16,372 nucleotides of DNA from the NCBI GenBank assembly GCA_036644995.1, contig JAVXOZ010000040.1, positions 1 to 16,372 on the forward strand, in the 5' to 3' direction. Shown here in pieces: positions 1 through 6,155 of this stretch. Positions within the stretch are counted from its first letter, which is position 1; every line of letters starts with the position of its first letter. The notes below the pieces were generated by a model, which was not told where the DNA came from, did no database searches, and saw only the letters and a program-made list of their open reading frames with translations. The position numbers and the translations under genes are program-made. The DNA is from Cryptoclostridium sp036644995 (GTDB lineage: Bacteria > Bacillota > Dehalobacteriia > UBA7702).

Positions 1-216
<216 letters not shown>

Positions 217-218
217 AG

Positions 219-240
219 TATCAAACTTTATACACAGCCT
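219..240. repeat. Copy 1 of a short dispersed repeat (TATCA...TTTATACACAGCCT)
   Basis: These 22 bases match positions 6134-6155 at 19 of 22 sites without gaps, including a perfect 14-base stretch TTTATACACAGCCT. In both copies the left side is G-rich (tandem array here, a hairpin with GGGG runs in the other copy) and a TTGC lies just before. This looks like the end of a small dispersed repeat family. Chance is unlikely for a 14-base match plus shared flanks in one window, but the family is not identified. Confidence 0.6.
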
Positions 241-245
241 CAGAA

Positions 246-779
246 TTATTTATCGGCAAAATCCCCTTCATATTTTAGAGATTTGATAAAGGTTTCAAAA
301 TCCTTAGCCAAAAAGGTCACTTTAAAATCATTTTCTTCACAAATATGCACAACCTCAGGCTCACCTTCTGCCCCAACTTTACTGTAATCCAAAAAAATCA
401 AATCATGGCCTGCACTTGGAGTATCACAAATAGCTATGCCAATATTGGGGTAATGCCAATGGTCTATCCAAAATGCCGAACCAACATCCCCCAACAAGCT
501 GCATATTTTAGCACTGCCTATTCCCAAAAATCCATAAAAATCCACAAAATCAGTGCCAATGGTGGGTATATAATCTATGGGGAAACAGTTTCTTTTTACT
601 AAACCACCGTTATGAATTTTCATAAATTCAATATAGGATTCCGGCAATTTATAGCCCAGTTTACCCTGAACTTTGGCTATTATAGCATCATCGGGATAAT
701 CACTGATATAAGATTCTTCGGACTCATCACAGTCATCCCAAAAATCAGTAAAATCAAAATCTTCAAAATACGTTTTCAT
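246..779 (-). CDS. SMI1/KNR4 (SUKH) family protein, probable orphan immunity protein
   Basis: A 177-residue protein with the SUKH-fold signature. An acidic N-terminus (residues 1-30) is followed by LPESYIEFMKIHNGG (45-59), the family's typical LP-x2-Y-x2-F-x3-N-G-G block. Residues 112-133 then carry the other conserved block, with GIAICDTPSAGHD and FLDYS. Many bacterial SUKH proteins neutralise the toxic C-terminal domains of contact-dependent or polymorphic toxins, others have no known partner. No toxin gene is visible, so this is an orphan copy or one at a cluster edge. The start is set by GGGAG six bases upstream of ATG. A TATACT -10-like hexamer lies at 812-817 on the minus strand, with only a weak -35. 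It has no signal peptide and should be cytoplasmic. The family call is confident; the immunity role is inferred from the family. Confidence 0.85.
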   Translation of the reverse strand: MKTYFEDFDFTDFWDDCDESEESYISDYPDDAIIAKVQGKLGYKLPESYIEFMKIHNGGLVKRNCFPIDYIPTIGTDFVDFYGFLGIGSAKICSLLGDVGSAFWIDHWHYPNIGIAICDTPSAGHDLIFLDYSKVGAEGEPEVVHICEENDFKVTFLAKDFETFIKSLKYEGDFADK

Positions 780-838
780 ATTACACTCCCATTATTTAAT
801 TAAAACTACATAGTATAAGGATACACCTTTAGTAAAAG

Positions 839-864
839 AAAGTATATCTTTTTATTTATACTTT
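839..864. repeat. 8-bp inverted repeat, AAAGTATA / TATACTTT
   Basis: Arms at 839-846 and 857-864 are perfectly complementary around a 10-base AT-rich spacer. It lies in the divergent intergenic region upstream of the SUKH gene and the thi operon. It could be a weak terminator or an operator. No protein-binding family is recognisable. Confidence 0.4.
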
Positions 865-926
865 TTAAAAAACATATAAACAAAGTCATAATATAAAATC
901 AATCAATATTTACCAAGTTATCTGCA

Positions 927-952
927 ATTTTACACTTTCCCATGGGTAAAAT
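927..952. promoter_or_regulatory. Inverted repeat upstream of the thi promoter
   Basis: ATTTTAC (927-933) and GTAAAAT (946-952) are perfect inverted repeats separated by 12 bases containing the palindrome CCATGG. TACACTTT occurs twice nearby (931-938 and 954-961). The element ends about 50 bases before the -35 box, a possible activator position. No regulator is recognised; this is a structural observation only. Confidence 0.3.
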
Positions 953-1000
953 CTACACTTTACATTGATTTTTTACGCCTTTACAGCCAAAAGCAAATAC

Positions 1001-1029
1001 TTGACAAATTTTCAAAAACTGTCTATAAT
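1001..1029 (+). promoter_or_regulatory. Sigma-A promoter of the thiamine operon
   Basis: TTGACA (1001-1006) and TATAAT (1024-1029) match the consensus at all twelve bases with an exact 17-base spacer. Transcription should start near 1036, giving a leader of about 114 bases before thiS. Such a strong promoter suggests that control is applied downstream, in the leader. Confidence 0.9.
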
Positions 1030-1054
1030 TTTATCTATATAATAATTGATTAGA

Positions 1055-1115
1055 GTGTGATAATTCACATGAAGGGGTACACCACCACGGGTGTAATTCT
1101 TTATGTGCTTTTTTT
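1055..1115 (+). promoter_or_regulatory. thi leader with overlapping hairpins and an intrinsic terminator
   Basis: The terminator hairpin pairs CACATGAA (1066-1073) with TTC and ATGTG (1097-1099, 1103-1107). It encloses a perfect inner stem TACACC (1078-1083) / GGTGTA (1090-1095) with loop ACCACG, and seven T residues follow (1109-1115). An alternative upstream hairpin, GTGTGA (1055-1060) / TCACAT (1065-1070), uses the same CACAT bases, so the two structures exclude each other. This is a classic attenuation layout. It is too short for a TPP riboswitch and lacks the CUGAGA and later TPP core motifs. A 'thiS motif' candidate RNA has been reported upstream of thiS genes in Firmicutes; whether this is that RNA could not be checked here. 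Confidence 0.7.
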
Positions 1116-1137
1116 ATGCCATATTTTTAGTTTTAAT

Positions 1138-1142
1138 GGAGG
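1138..1142 (+). promoter_or_regulatory. Ribosome-binding site setting the TTG start of thiS
   Basis: GGAGG lies seven bases before the TTG at 1150. No comparable site precedes the upstream in-frame starts, and those would translate through the leader terminator. This decides the ThiS start. Confidence 0.8.
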
Positions 1143-1149
1143 CAATATA

Positions 1150-1344
1150 TTGGTTACGGTAAACGGAAAAGCCCAAGAATATATCAGCACAGATTTACAA
1201 ACCTTTCTCTCAGCACAAGGTTACAGAATAGACACAGTAGCAGTGGAAATAAACGGGGAAATTATAGCAAAAGCCACTTATGGCACTGTTGTAATTCAAG
1301 ATAAAGATGTTATTGAAATAATTAACTTTGTGGGAGGAGGTTGA
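1150..1344 (+). CDS. thiS: Sulfur carrier protein ThiS
   Basis: ThiS is the ubiquitin-like carrier that is adenylated by ThiF, loaded with sulfur as a C-terminal thiocarboxylate, and gives that sulfur to ThiG for the thiamine thiazole ring. The 64-residue product has the usual family length, starts VTVNGK, contains the VAVEING segment, and ends in glycines (FVGGG), the activated tail. The start is TTG, chosen because of the GGAGG seven bases upstream. A longer frame open from 1057 would add a hydrophobic 31-residue extension encoded by the leader terminator and is not credible. It is first in thiSFGHE, and its stop lies four bases before the thiF start. Confidence 0.92.
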   Translation: MVTVNGKAQEYISTDLQTFLSAQGYRIDTVAVEINGEIIAKATYGTVVIQDKDVIEIINFVGGG

Positions 1345-1348
1345 TAAA

Positions 1349-1981
1349 ATGTTAAGCAAAAAAGAATATTTAGAAATGTTAAATCAACGCCACACACCAC
1401 AAATACAGGAAAAATTAACCGCAGGTAAAGTAGCAGTTGCAGGCTTGGGGGGCTTAGGCTCTCACGTTGCCATCGGGTTAGCAAGAATTGGCGTGGGTAA
1501 CCTGCACCTTGTGGATTTTGATACTGTGGAGCCCAGCAATTTAAACCGCCAAAGCTACAAAATAGCGGATTTGGGCAAGGAAAAAACCTTGGCTCTAAAA
1601 GAAGAAATCCAAGAAATCAATCCTTATATAAATGTTTACACCCACACTGTACAGGTAACTGCAAAAAATGCCACAAAGCTCTTTGCTCAAGAGGATATTA
1701 TTTGCGAAGCCTTTGACAATCCCATAGCCAAAGCCATGCTGGTGAATACCATTTTAGAACAAAGTCCCCATACCAAAATAGTAGCATCATCGGGGATGGC
1801 AGGCTTTGAAAGCAGCAATGAAATCCACACCAAAAAAATCAGAAATAATTTTTATTTGTGCGGTGACGGCAAAAACGGCATTGAAAGCGGCATGGGTTTA
1901 ATGGCACCGAGAGTAATGGTTTGTGCAGGACATCAAGGCAATATGATAGTGCGATTGCTGTTAAATACAGAACACGCATAA
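1349..1981 (+). CDS. thiF: ThiS adenylyltransferase ThiF (short clostridial type)
   Basis: An E1-like enzyme that uses ATP to adenylate the ThiS C-terminus. The 210-residue protein has the nucleotide-binding AGLGGLGSH loop (residues 31-39) after a short N-terminal helix, an acidic residue after the second strand (LVDFD, 54-58), and the EPSNLNRQ block (61-68) shared by the ThiF/MoeB/E1 superfamily. The CxxC zinc pairs of E. coli ThiF/MoeB are absent, as in the short form that accompanies thiSGH in Clostridia. The ATG at 1349 has GGAGG in the last codons of thiS; an in-frame GTG-type start at 1328 would overlap thiS and is less likely. ThiG follows after 13 bases with its own AAAGGAGA site. Confidence 0.92.
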   Translation: MLSKKEYLEMLNQRHTPQIQEKLTAGKVAVAGLGGLGSHVAIGLARIGVGNLHLVDFDTVEPSNLNRQSYKIADLGKEKTLALKEEIQEINPYINVYTHTVQVTAKNATKLFAQEDIICEAFDNPIAKAMLVNTILEQSPHTKIVASSGMAGFESSNEIHTKKIRNNFYLCGDGKNGIESGMGLMAPRVMVCAGHQGNMIVRLLLNTEHA

Positions 1982-1994
1982 CAAAGGAGAACAG

Positions 1995-2789
1995 ATGAAC
2001 AACAATATAAAATCAGATAAATTAGTGCTTGGGGGTAAGGAATTTACTTCCCGCTTTATTTTAGGCTCAGGAAAATACAATTTAGATTTAATTAAAGCCG
2101 CAGTGGAAGATGGTAAAGTGGAAATGCTAACCATGGCAGTGCGACGTGCCAATACCAACGGCACCGATAATATTTTAGATTACATTCCCAAAAACGTTAC
2201 CATACTACCTAATACCTCAGGGGCAAGAACAGCCCAAGAAGCAGTAAGAATTGGGAAACTTGCCCGAGAAGTAGGCTGTGGCAATTTTATAAAAGTTGAA
2301 GTAATCAGAGATTCCAAATATTTGCTCCCTGATAATGCCGAAACCATTAAAGCCACAGAAATATTGGCCGCCGATGGTTTTATTGTTATGCCTTATATGT
2401 ACCCGGATTTAAACGTTGCCCGTGATTTAATGAAGGCAGGTGCAGCCGCTATTATGCCTTTGGCAGCCCCCATCGGCTCTAATCAAGGTTTAACCACCAA
2501 ATCCTTTATAAAAATATTAATTAACGAAATAGATTTACCCATTATTGTAGATGCGGGCATAGGCAGCCCCTCCCAAGCCTGTGAAGTCATGGAAATGGGA
2601 GCAGCCGCAGTGATGGCAAACACCGCAATAGCCACAGCAGGTGATGTGCCCACCATGGCAAAGGCATTTAAATTAGCCATTGATGCAGGGAGAATGGCAT
2701 ATCTGTGCGGCTTAGGGCGTGTGCTTTCCCAAGGGGGCAGTGCATCTTCACCCTTAACGGGCTTTTTGGCAGAAGGAGCAGTGGAATGA
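1995..2789 (+). CDS. thiG: Thiazole synthase ThiG
   Basis: ThiG condenses 1-deoxy-D-xylulose 5-phosphate, dehydroglycine from ThiH and sulfur from ThiS thiocarboxylate into the thiazole phosphate. The 264-residue product has the full family length and TIM-barrel blocks: FILGSGKY (21-28), TMAVRRAN (46-53), and NFIKVEVI with Lys100 as the expected Schiff-base lysine. Later come MPLAAPIGSNQGL, then IIVDAGIGSPSQA and AAVMANTAIA near the phosphate-binding end. AAAGGAGA lies eight or nine bases before the ATG. Its stop overlaps the thiH start as ATGA, indicating translational coupling. No unusual residues are seen. Confidence 0.96.
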   Translation: MNNNIKSDKLVLGGKEFTSRFILGSGKYNLDLIKAAVEDGKVEMLTMAVRRANTNGTDNILDYIPKNVTILPNTSGARTAQEAVRIGKLAREVGCGNFIKVEVIRDSKYLLPDNAETIKATEILAADGFIVMPYMYPDLNVARDLMKAGAAAIMPLAAPIGSNQGLTTKSFIKILINEIDLPIIVDAGIGSPSQACEVMEMGAAAVMANTAIATAGDVPTMAKAFKLAIDAGRMAYLCGLGRVLSQGGSASSPLTGFLAEGAVE

Positions 2790-3946
2790 GTAAGGAAAAA
2801 ATAGACCACATGACCTATCTGCCAAATATGGAAATTATCAATGATGAAATCAGAAATAAAGTAATTACAGCTATGGAAAACTATGATTATGATTTATTTA
2901 CCGAAGATGATGTAAAAAGGGCAATAAACAACGATTTTCGCACTCCTGAAAATTTCGCCGCATTATTATCCCCAGCCGCTGCACCACAATTAGAAGATAT
3001 GGCAAAAGCTGCACAAAGAGAAACCGCCAAACATTTTGGCAATTCCGTAAATATTTTTACCCCTCTTTACATCGCTAATTATTGTGAAAATTACTGCATT
3101 TATTGTGGTTTTAACTGTCACAATAAAATCCGCAGGGCAAAATTAAATTTTGCGGATATGGAAAAAGAAATGCTTGCCATTTCCCAAACAGGCATTGAGG
3201 AAATTTTGATATTAACAGGGGAAAGCCCCAAAATGTCCGATGTAGAATATATTGGGGAATCCTGTAAAATTGCCCATAAATATTTTAAAATGGTGGGTTT
3301 GGAAATCTATCCCGTAAACAGCGATGAATACGCATTTCTCCATAAATGCGGTGCGGATTATATTACGGTATTTCAAGAAACCTATAATGCAGATAAATAC
3401 GAAACCTTGCATTTAGCAGGGAATAAAAGGGTATTTCCCTATCGTTTTGAGGCGCAGGAAAGAGCCATAAAAGGCGGAATGCGTGGGGTGGGCTTTGGGG
3501 CATTGCTGGGACTGGACGACTTTAGAAAAGATGCCTTTGCCACAGGGCTACACGGATATCTGCTCCAAAGAAAATATCCACAAACAGAAATTGCCTTTTC
3601 TTGCCCAAGATTACGCCCTATCATCAACAATGATAAAATCAATCCCAAAGATGTTCACGAAGCCCAATTACTCCAAGTTATTCTCGCCTATCGTCTTTTT
3701 ATGCCCTTTGCCTCTATTACCATTTCCACCAGGGAAAGAGCGGAATTTAGAAATAATATAATAGGCATGGCAGCCACTAAAATATCCGCAGGAGTAAGCA
3801 CAGGCATAGGTAGCCACACAGAGGAAGGAGAAGGCAAAGGAGATGACCAATTTGAAATTGCCGATGAACGCAGTTTTACAGAAATTTATCAGGCAATTAA
3901 AAATAAAAATCTTCAGCCTGTAACCAATGATTATGTTTTCGTATAA
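2786..3946 (+). CDS. thiH: 2-iminoacetate synthase ThiH (radical SAM tyrosine lyase)
   Basis: ThiH cleaves L-tyrosine by radical SAM chemistry to give dehydroglycine (2-iminoacetate) for ThiG and p-cresol. The 386-residue protein carries the CX3CX2C iron-sulfur motif as CENYCIYC (Cys100, Cys104, Cys107), followed by GFNCHNKI and the RAKL segment typical of ThiH. The C-terminus shows the ISTRER and GVSTGIG blocks of the biotin/thiamine-synthesis-associated domain. The start at 2786 overlaps the thiG stop by four bases; an upstream in-frame ATG at 2705 lies inside thiG and is rejected. Using ThiH rather than the oxygen-dependent ThiO fits an anaerobe. Confidence 0.96.
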   Translation: MSKEKIDHMTYLPNMEIINDEIRNKVITAMENYDYDLFTEDDVKRAINNDFRTPENFAALLSPAAAPQLEDMAKAAQRETAKHFGNSVNIFTPLYIANYCENYCIYCGFNCHNKIRRAKLNFADMEKEMLAISQTGIEEILILTGESPKMSDVEYIGESCKIAHKYFKMVGLEIYPVNSDEYAFLHKCGADYITVFQETYNADKYETLHLAGNKRVFPYRFEAQERAIKGGMRGVGFGALLGLDDFRKDAFATGLHGYLLQRKYPQTEIAFSCPRLRPIINNDKINPKDVHEAQLLQVILAYRLFMPFASITISTRERAEFRNNIIGMAATKISAGVSTGIGSHTEEGEGKGDDQFEIADERSFTEIYQAIKNKNLQPVTNDYVFV

Positions 3947-4490
3947 ACAAACAATCGCCATAACCAACAGCACACTTTATCCCGATAATTATTTACAGAA
4001 AATAGAAGAAATAGCCCTATTGCAACCTTGGGCAATTATTTTGCGAGAAAAAAACCTCTCGGAAAAAGATTATGAAACTCTGGCAAAAGCAGTAATGGCA
4101 ATTTGCGAAAAACAGCAAACAAAGCTATTTTTGCACAGTTATATTAATGTAGCCAAAAAATTAAATCACACCAAAATACACTTATCTTTACCGGCTTTAC
4201 AACAACACCAAGATGAGATGGACTTTTTTCAGGAAATAGGTGTTTCCGTTCATAGCCTTGACCAAGCAATAGAAGCAGAAAAATTAGGGGCAACCTATAT
4301 AACACCGGGTCATATTTTTGCCACAGATTGCAAAAAAGGACTAAGACCCAGAGGCTTGGACTTTTTAGCCAAAATAGTTAAATCAGTAAAAATCCCCGTT
4401 TATGGCATTGGCGGCATTTGCCCCAAAAATGCCCATGAGGTTTTAGCCACAGGGGCAAAGGGTGTAGCTATGATGTCTGCTTTTAAATAA
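3927..4490 (+). CDS. thiE: Thiamine phosphate synthase ThiE
   Basis: ThiE joins hydroxymethylpyrimidine diphosphate to thiazole phosphate to make thiamine monophosphate. The 187-residue product has the ThiE/TenI TIM-barrel landmarks: LREKNLSEKDY (39-49), the GVSVHS block (105-110), TPGHIFATDCKKG (126-138), where family members bind the pyrophosphate, and YGIGGI (159-164). It is slightly shorter than E. coli ThiE (about 211) but complete. The start overlaps thiH by 20 bases. ATG at 3927 and ATG at 3933 are both possible, and neither has a strong ribosome-binding site, so translation probably depends on coupling to thiH. TenI, which has a related fold, is the alternative, but the position after thiH and the REK motif favour ThiE. 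Confidence 0.88.
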   Translation: MIMFSYKQTIAITNSTLYPDNYLQKIEEIALLQPWAIILREKNLSEKDYETLAKAVMAICEKQQTKLFLHSYINVAKKLNHTKIHLSLPALQQHQDEMDFFQEIGVSVHSLDQAIEAEKLGATYITPGHIFATDCKKGLRPRGLDFLAKIVKSVKIPVYGIGGICPKNAHEVLATGAKGVAMMSAFK

Positions 4491-4510
4491 TAATCTGCAT
4501 TAAACAATAA

Positions 4511-4624
4511 ATCCATAACCGCCACCTTAACCAAGGCTTTAACGGTGGTCTAAAAGATATAAAAATAACCAGAGCCGAAGTTGCAGAAATTATAATGCGA
4601 CTTTGCTATAAATACAACCTATAA
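4511..4624 (+). pseudogene. C-terminal remnant of an S-layer homology (SLH) domain protein
   Basis: A 37-codon frame ends at TAA 4622-4624 and reads as the last SLH repeat: a GFNGGLKDI segment, then ITRAEVAEIIMRL. ITRAE is the SLH hallmark, which anchors surface proteins to the cell-wall polymer of Bacillota. There is no start codon or ribosome-binding site, and an in-frame stop lies just upstream, so only the 3' end of a once larger gene is left. The first half overlaps a hairpin. This is a motif-level call. Confidence 0.45.
4522..4548 (+). terminator. Hairpin downstream of thiE, possible operon end
   Basis: CCACCTTAA (4522-4530) pairs with TTAACGGTGG (4539-4548) with one bulged C around an eight-base loop. 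It lies 31 bases after the thiE stop. No T-run follows, so it is a weak terminator candidate or an mRNA 3' stabiliser. Confidence 0.35.
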
Positions 4625-4657
4625 AATCAACATAATCCCATAAAATAAACTTAATAA

Positions 4658-4732
4658 AAAAGGAGAGTGGTTTAAATGCGAATCTCCTTTTAAATTGTAC
4701 CAAAATTATTTATTAAGGAGAAAATTTAAACC
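4658..4732. repeat. Competing nested inverted repeats
   Basis: AAAAGGAGA (4658-4666) can pair with TCTCCTTTT (4683-4691), a short terminator-like hairpin ending in four T residues. TCTCCTT (4683-4689) can instead pair with a second AAGGAGA (4715-4721). That second hairpin is enclosed by perfect 9-base arms GGTTTAAAT (4669-4677) and ATTTAAACC (4724-4732). The two folds exclude each other. No gene begins directly after it, so it may be the end of a decayed element rather than a working switch. Confidence 0.55.
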
Positions 4733-4789
4733 AACATATAATAATGTAGATAAATCACAAGTTGCAAATTATTAAAAAAATACCCTTAA

Positions 4790-5089
4790 TCAGACTGTGC
4801 CCAGTATAAAAATAAAATACAAAACTACACTTTTAACCCTGTAAAACTGTAAGTACTTGCCATAAATAAAAAATATTGCGGTTATTTGTAAAAACATTGA
4901 CAATGCTGATATTAAGTGTATACTAAATATTAAGTTAATAACGTTGAGAAAAACAATACCATGTAGGTATCCTTGGTTGCTGTAGCGACCTGATATTTGC
5001 ATAGGTATTTTTATTTTACAGAAAAACAAGGATAAAAAGATTACACATACGGAAAACCCACTGATTTCACCTGGTGTTGGTGGGGTTAT
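4790..5089 (-). pseudogene. Possible 3' remnant of a membrane-protein gene
   Basis: The minus strand is open from about 5089 to TGA at 4790. It encodes two or three strongly hydrophobic stretches, with segments such as FLNVINLIFSIHLISALSMF and ITAIFFIYGKYLQFYRVK, and ordinary-looking codon choice. The same frame runs on across the antisense of the cbiO fragment, where it is certainly not coding. No start codon with a ribosome-binding site fits, and no family is recognised. AT-rich random sequence also tends to read as hydrophobic, so this is a tentative call. Confidence 0.2.
4897..4924 (+). promoter_or_regulatory. Strong sigma-A promoter candidate inside the decayed region
   Basis: TTGACA (4897-4902) and TATACT (4919-4924) are separated by 16 bases, matching the consensus at 11 of 12 bases. 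Transcription would start near 4931 and run through the cbiO fragment into the DUF3842-type gene and cooT, about 395 bases downstream. It may have replaced the promoter those genes lost when the upstream transporter genes were cut away. Confidence 0.6.
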
Positions 5090-5090
5090 A

Positions 5091-5345
5091 TTGATTGCAA
5101 CAGCAGAACTGGCATCTATGGTGGCAAGCCACGATTTGGATTTAATTTTAAACACCTGCCAACGTGTGCTTATTATAGAAAAAGGAAACATAGTTGCAGA
5201 TGGCACCCCTGAAATTATTTTACAGGATGAAAAACTTTTACAAAATGTGGGCTTGGAACTGCCATCTTCTTTTAGCAGATGCAAAAAATGCCCAAACCAC
5301 AAACCGCAGCAACAAGGAGAAAACAGTGAAAATTGCAGTTATTGA
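5091..5345 (+). pseudogene. Truncated ECF-transporter ATPase (CbiO/NikO-like), C-terminal end only
   Basis: From about 5118 the frame reads MVASHDLDLILNTCQRVLI, which is the H-loop and following strand of the cobalt/nickel ECF ATPases. IIEKGNIVADGTPEIILQD and LLQNVGLELP, typical of the CbiO C-terminus, follow. The final 20 residues are Cys- and Gln-rich. Walker A, Q-loop, signature and Walker B, about the first 200 residues of a ~275-residue protein, are missing. The frame stays open upstream to 4986, but that part (for example NPLISPGVGGVILIA) does not resemble an ABC domain and appears to be joined foreign sequence. The 3' end overlaps the next gene by 20 bases, as in an intact operon, so decay took the 5' part. 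It cannot hydrolyse ATP. Cobalt versus nickel specificity cannot be read from this fragment. Confidence 0.75.
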
Positions 5346-5736
5346 TGGTCAGGGTGGCGGCATAGGTAAGCACATCACCATGAAATTACGGGAAACCATG
5401 CCGGAATATACCGAAATATTTGGCTTGGGCACCAATGCCGTAGCAACCGCCGCCATGCTCCGTGCAGGGGCTAACGAGGGGGCAACAGGGGAAAGTGCCA
5501 TTGCTTATATGGCATCACAGGTAGATATTATAGTTGGCTCCATCTCTATAATTGCCGCTAACAGTATGTGCGGTGAAGTAACCCCCAAAATTGTGGAAGC
5601 CATTGGCAGCTCTAAAGCCAAAAAAATTATGTTGCCGGTAAATCGCAGCGATATCACCATTGTGGGGATACAACACGAGCCTGTGCCCCACCAAATTGAT
5701 AAACTTATTGAAATAATTAATAATATTAGGAGGTAG
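5326..5736 (+). CDS. DUF3842 family protein
   Basis: A 136-residue protein of unknown function matching the DUF3842 type found in Clostridia. It starts MKIAVIDGQGGGIGK, with a glycine-rich nucleotide-binding-like loop at residues 7-15. It continues with EIFGLGTNAVATAAMLRAGA (31-50), a serine/glycine segment DIIVGSISIIAANSMCGEVT (67-86), and LPVNRSDITIVGI (103-115). The start is GTG at 5326 with AAGGAG six bases upstream; a longer in-frame ATG at 5194 lies inside the cbiO fragment. It overlaps the cbiO remnant by 20 bases and is followed five bases later by cooT, so it belongs to a metal-related operon. A Rossmann-like fold binding a small ligand is inferred from the loop; no catalytic residues can be named. 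Confidence 0.8.
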   Translation: MKIAVIDGQGGGIGKHITMKLRETMPEYTEIFGLGTNAVATAAMLRAGANEGATGESAIAYMASQVDIIVGSISIIAANSMCGEVTPKIVEAIGSSKAKKIMLPVNRSDITIVGIQHEPVPHQIDKLIEIINNIRR

Positions 5737-5741
5737 TTACC

Positions 5742-5936
5742 ATGTGCGAAGCCAACGTTTATTTAAAAAACTCAGAAGAAGAAGAATACCAATTATTTTT
5801 AGAGTGTGTAGATAAAATAATCCCCAACGGTGAAGAACTAATTTTAGAGGACATATTTGGAGCACGAAAAACCTTAAAAGCAAAAATTGATAAATTGGTT
5901 TTAGTAGACCATAAAATATTATTACAACGCACTTAA
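5742..5936 (+). CDS. cooT: CooT family nickel-binding protein
   Basis: A 64-residue small protein beginning MCEANVYL. In Rhodospirillum rubrum CooT (about 66 residues) the homodimer binds one nickel through Cys2 and helps nickel insertion into carbon monoxide dehydrogenase. Cys2 is present here, with the family pattern of an early beta strand, an acidic stretch (EEEE, 12-15), the IIPNGEELILEDIFGARKTL core (26-45) and the terminal DKLVLVDHKILL strands. AGGAGG lies eight bases before ATG. It is co-transcribed with the DUF3842-type gene. No CODH genes are visible, so the client could be any nickel enzyme. It is the last gene before the convergent region facing the nik operon. Confidence 0.85.
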   Translation: MCEANVYLKNSEEEEYQLFLECVDKIIPNGEELILEDIFGARKTLKAKIDKLVLVDHKILLQRT

Positions 5937-5958
5937 ACAGCTTATTAAAAATTCTAAA

Positions 5959-5994
5959 AGCCGTATTTCCTTTTTTGTTAAAGATAACACGGCT
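5959..5994 (+). terminator. Imperfect hairpin after cooT (terminator copy 1)
   Basis: AGCCGT (5959-5964) pairs with ACGGCT (5989-5994), extended by a partly matched stem, 12 of 15 positions overall. CATATTTT follows. Sequence and shape closely resemble the better terminator at 6156-6199, suggesting a duplicated unit. Confidence 0.5.
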
Positions 5995-6065
5995 CATATT
6001 TTAGGTAAAATGCAATTTTGGCTAAAATATGATAGGCTTTGAATAAAGGCTTAGAATGGGGAAAC

Positions 6066-6125
6066 ACCACAAGCTACGGACTCGCAGTGTACCCCGATGT
6101 ACATAAGAGTTCGGGGCTTGGGGGT
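6066..6125. repeat. Long palindromic hairpin element between converging operons
   Basis: Inner stem GTGTAC (6087-6092) / GTACAT (6099-6104) has loop CCCGAT. Then come a small internal loop (GCA/AA), GGACTC (6078-6083) / GAGTTC (6107-6112), and AAGC (6071-6074) / GCTT (6116-6119), with further partial pairing outside. The region is richer in G and C than its surroundings. Together with the adjacent dispersed-repeat copy it looks like a REP- or MITE-like intergenic element. Confidence 0.55.
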
Positions 6126-6133
6126 TTGCTCAT

Positions 6134-6155
6134 TATCAGGATTTATACACAGCCT
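6134..6155. repeat. Copy 2 of the short dispersed repeat
   Basis: It matches positions 219-240 at 19 of 22 bases, with the final 14 bases identical. Here it forms the right edge of the palindromic element and is followed directly by the cooT terminator. Confidence 0.6.

Noticed and set aside
1036..1149. TPP (thi-box) riboswitch before thiS
   Set aside because: The leader is too short and lacks the CUGAGA and later conserved core blocks; only a simple terminator and one competing hairpin are present.
1057..1149. N-terminal extension of ThiS with a hydrophobic, signal-like stretch
   Set aside because: It is encoded by the leader terminator, has no ribosome-binding site, and the family starts at VTVNGK, which has GGAGG and a TTG start.
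4790..5302. Full-length 170-residue membrane protein on the minus strand
   Set aside because: Its first 70 codons are antisense to the cbiO fragment, and there is no proper start; at most the part below 5089 could be a remnant.
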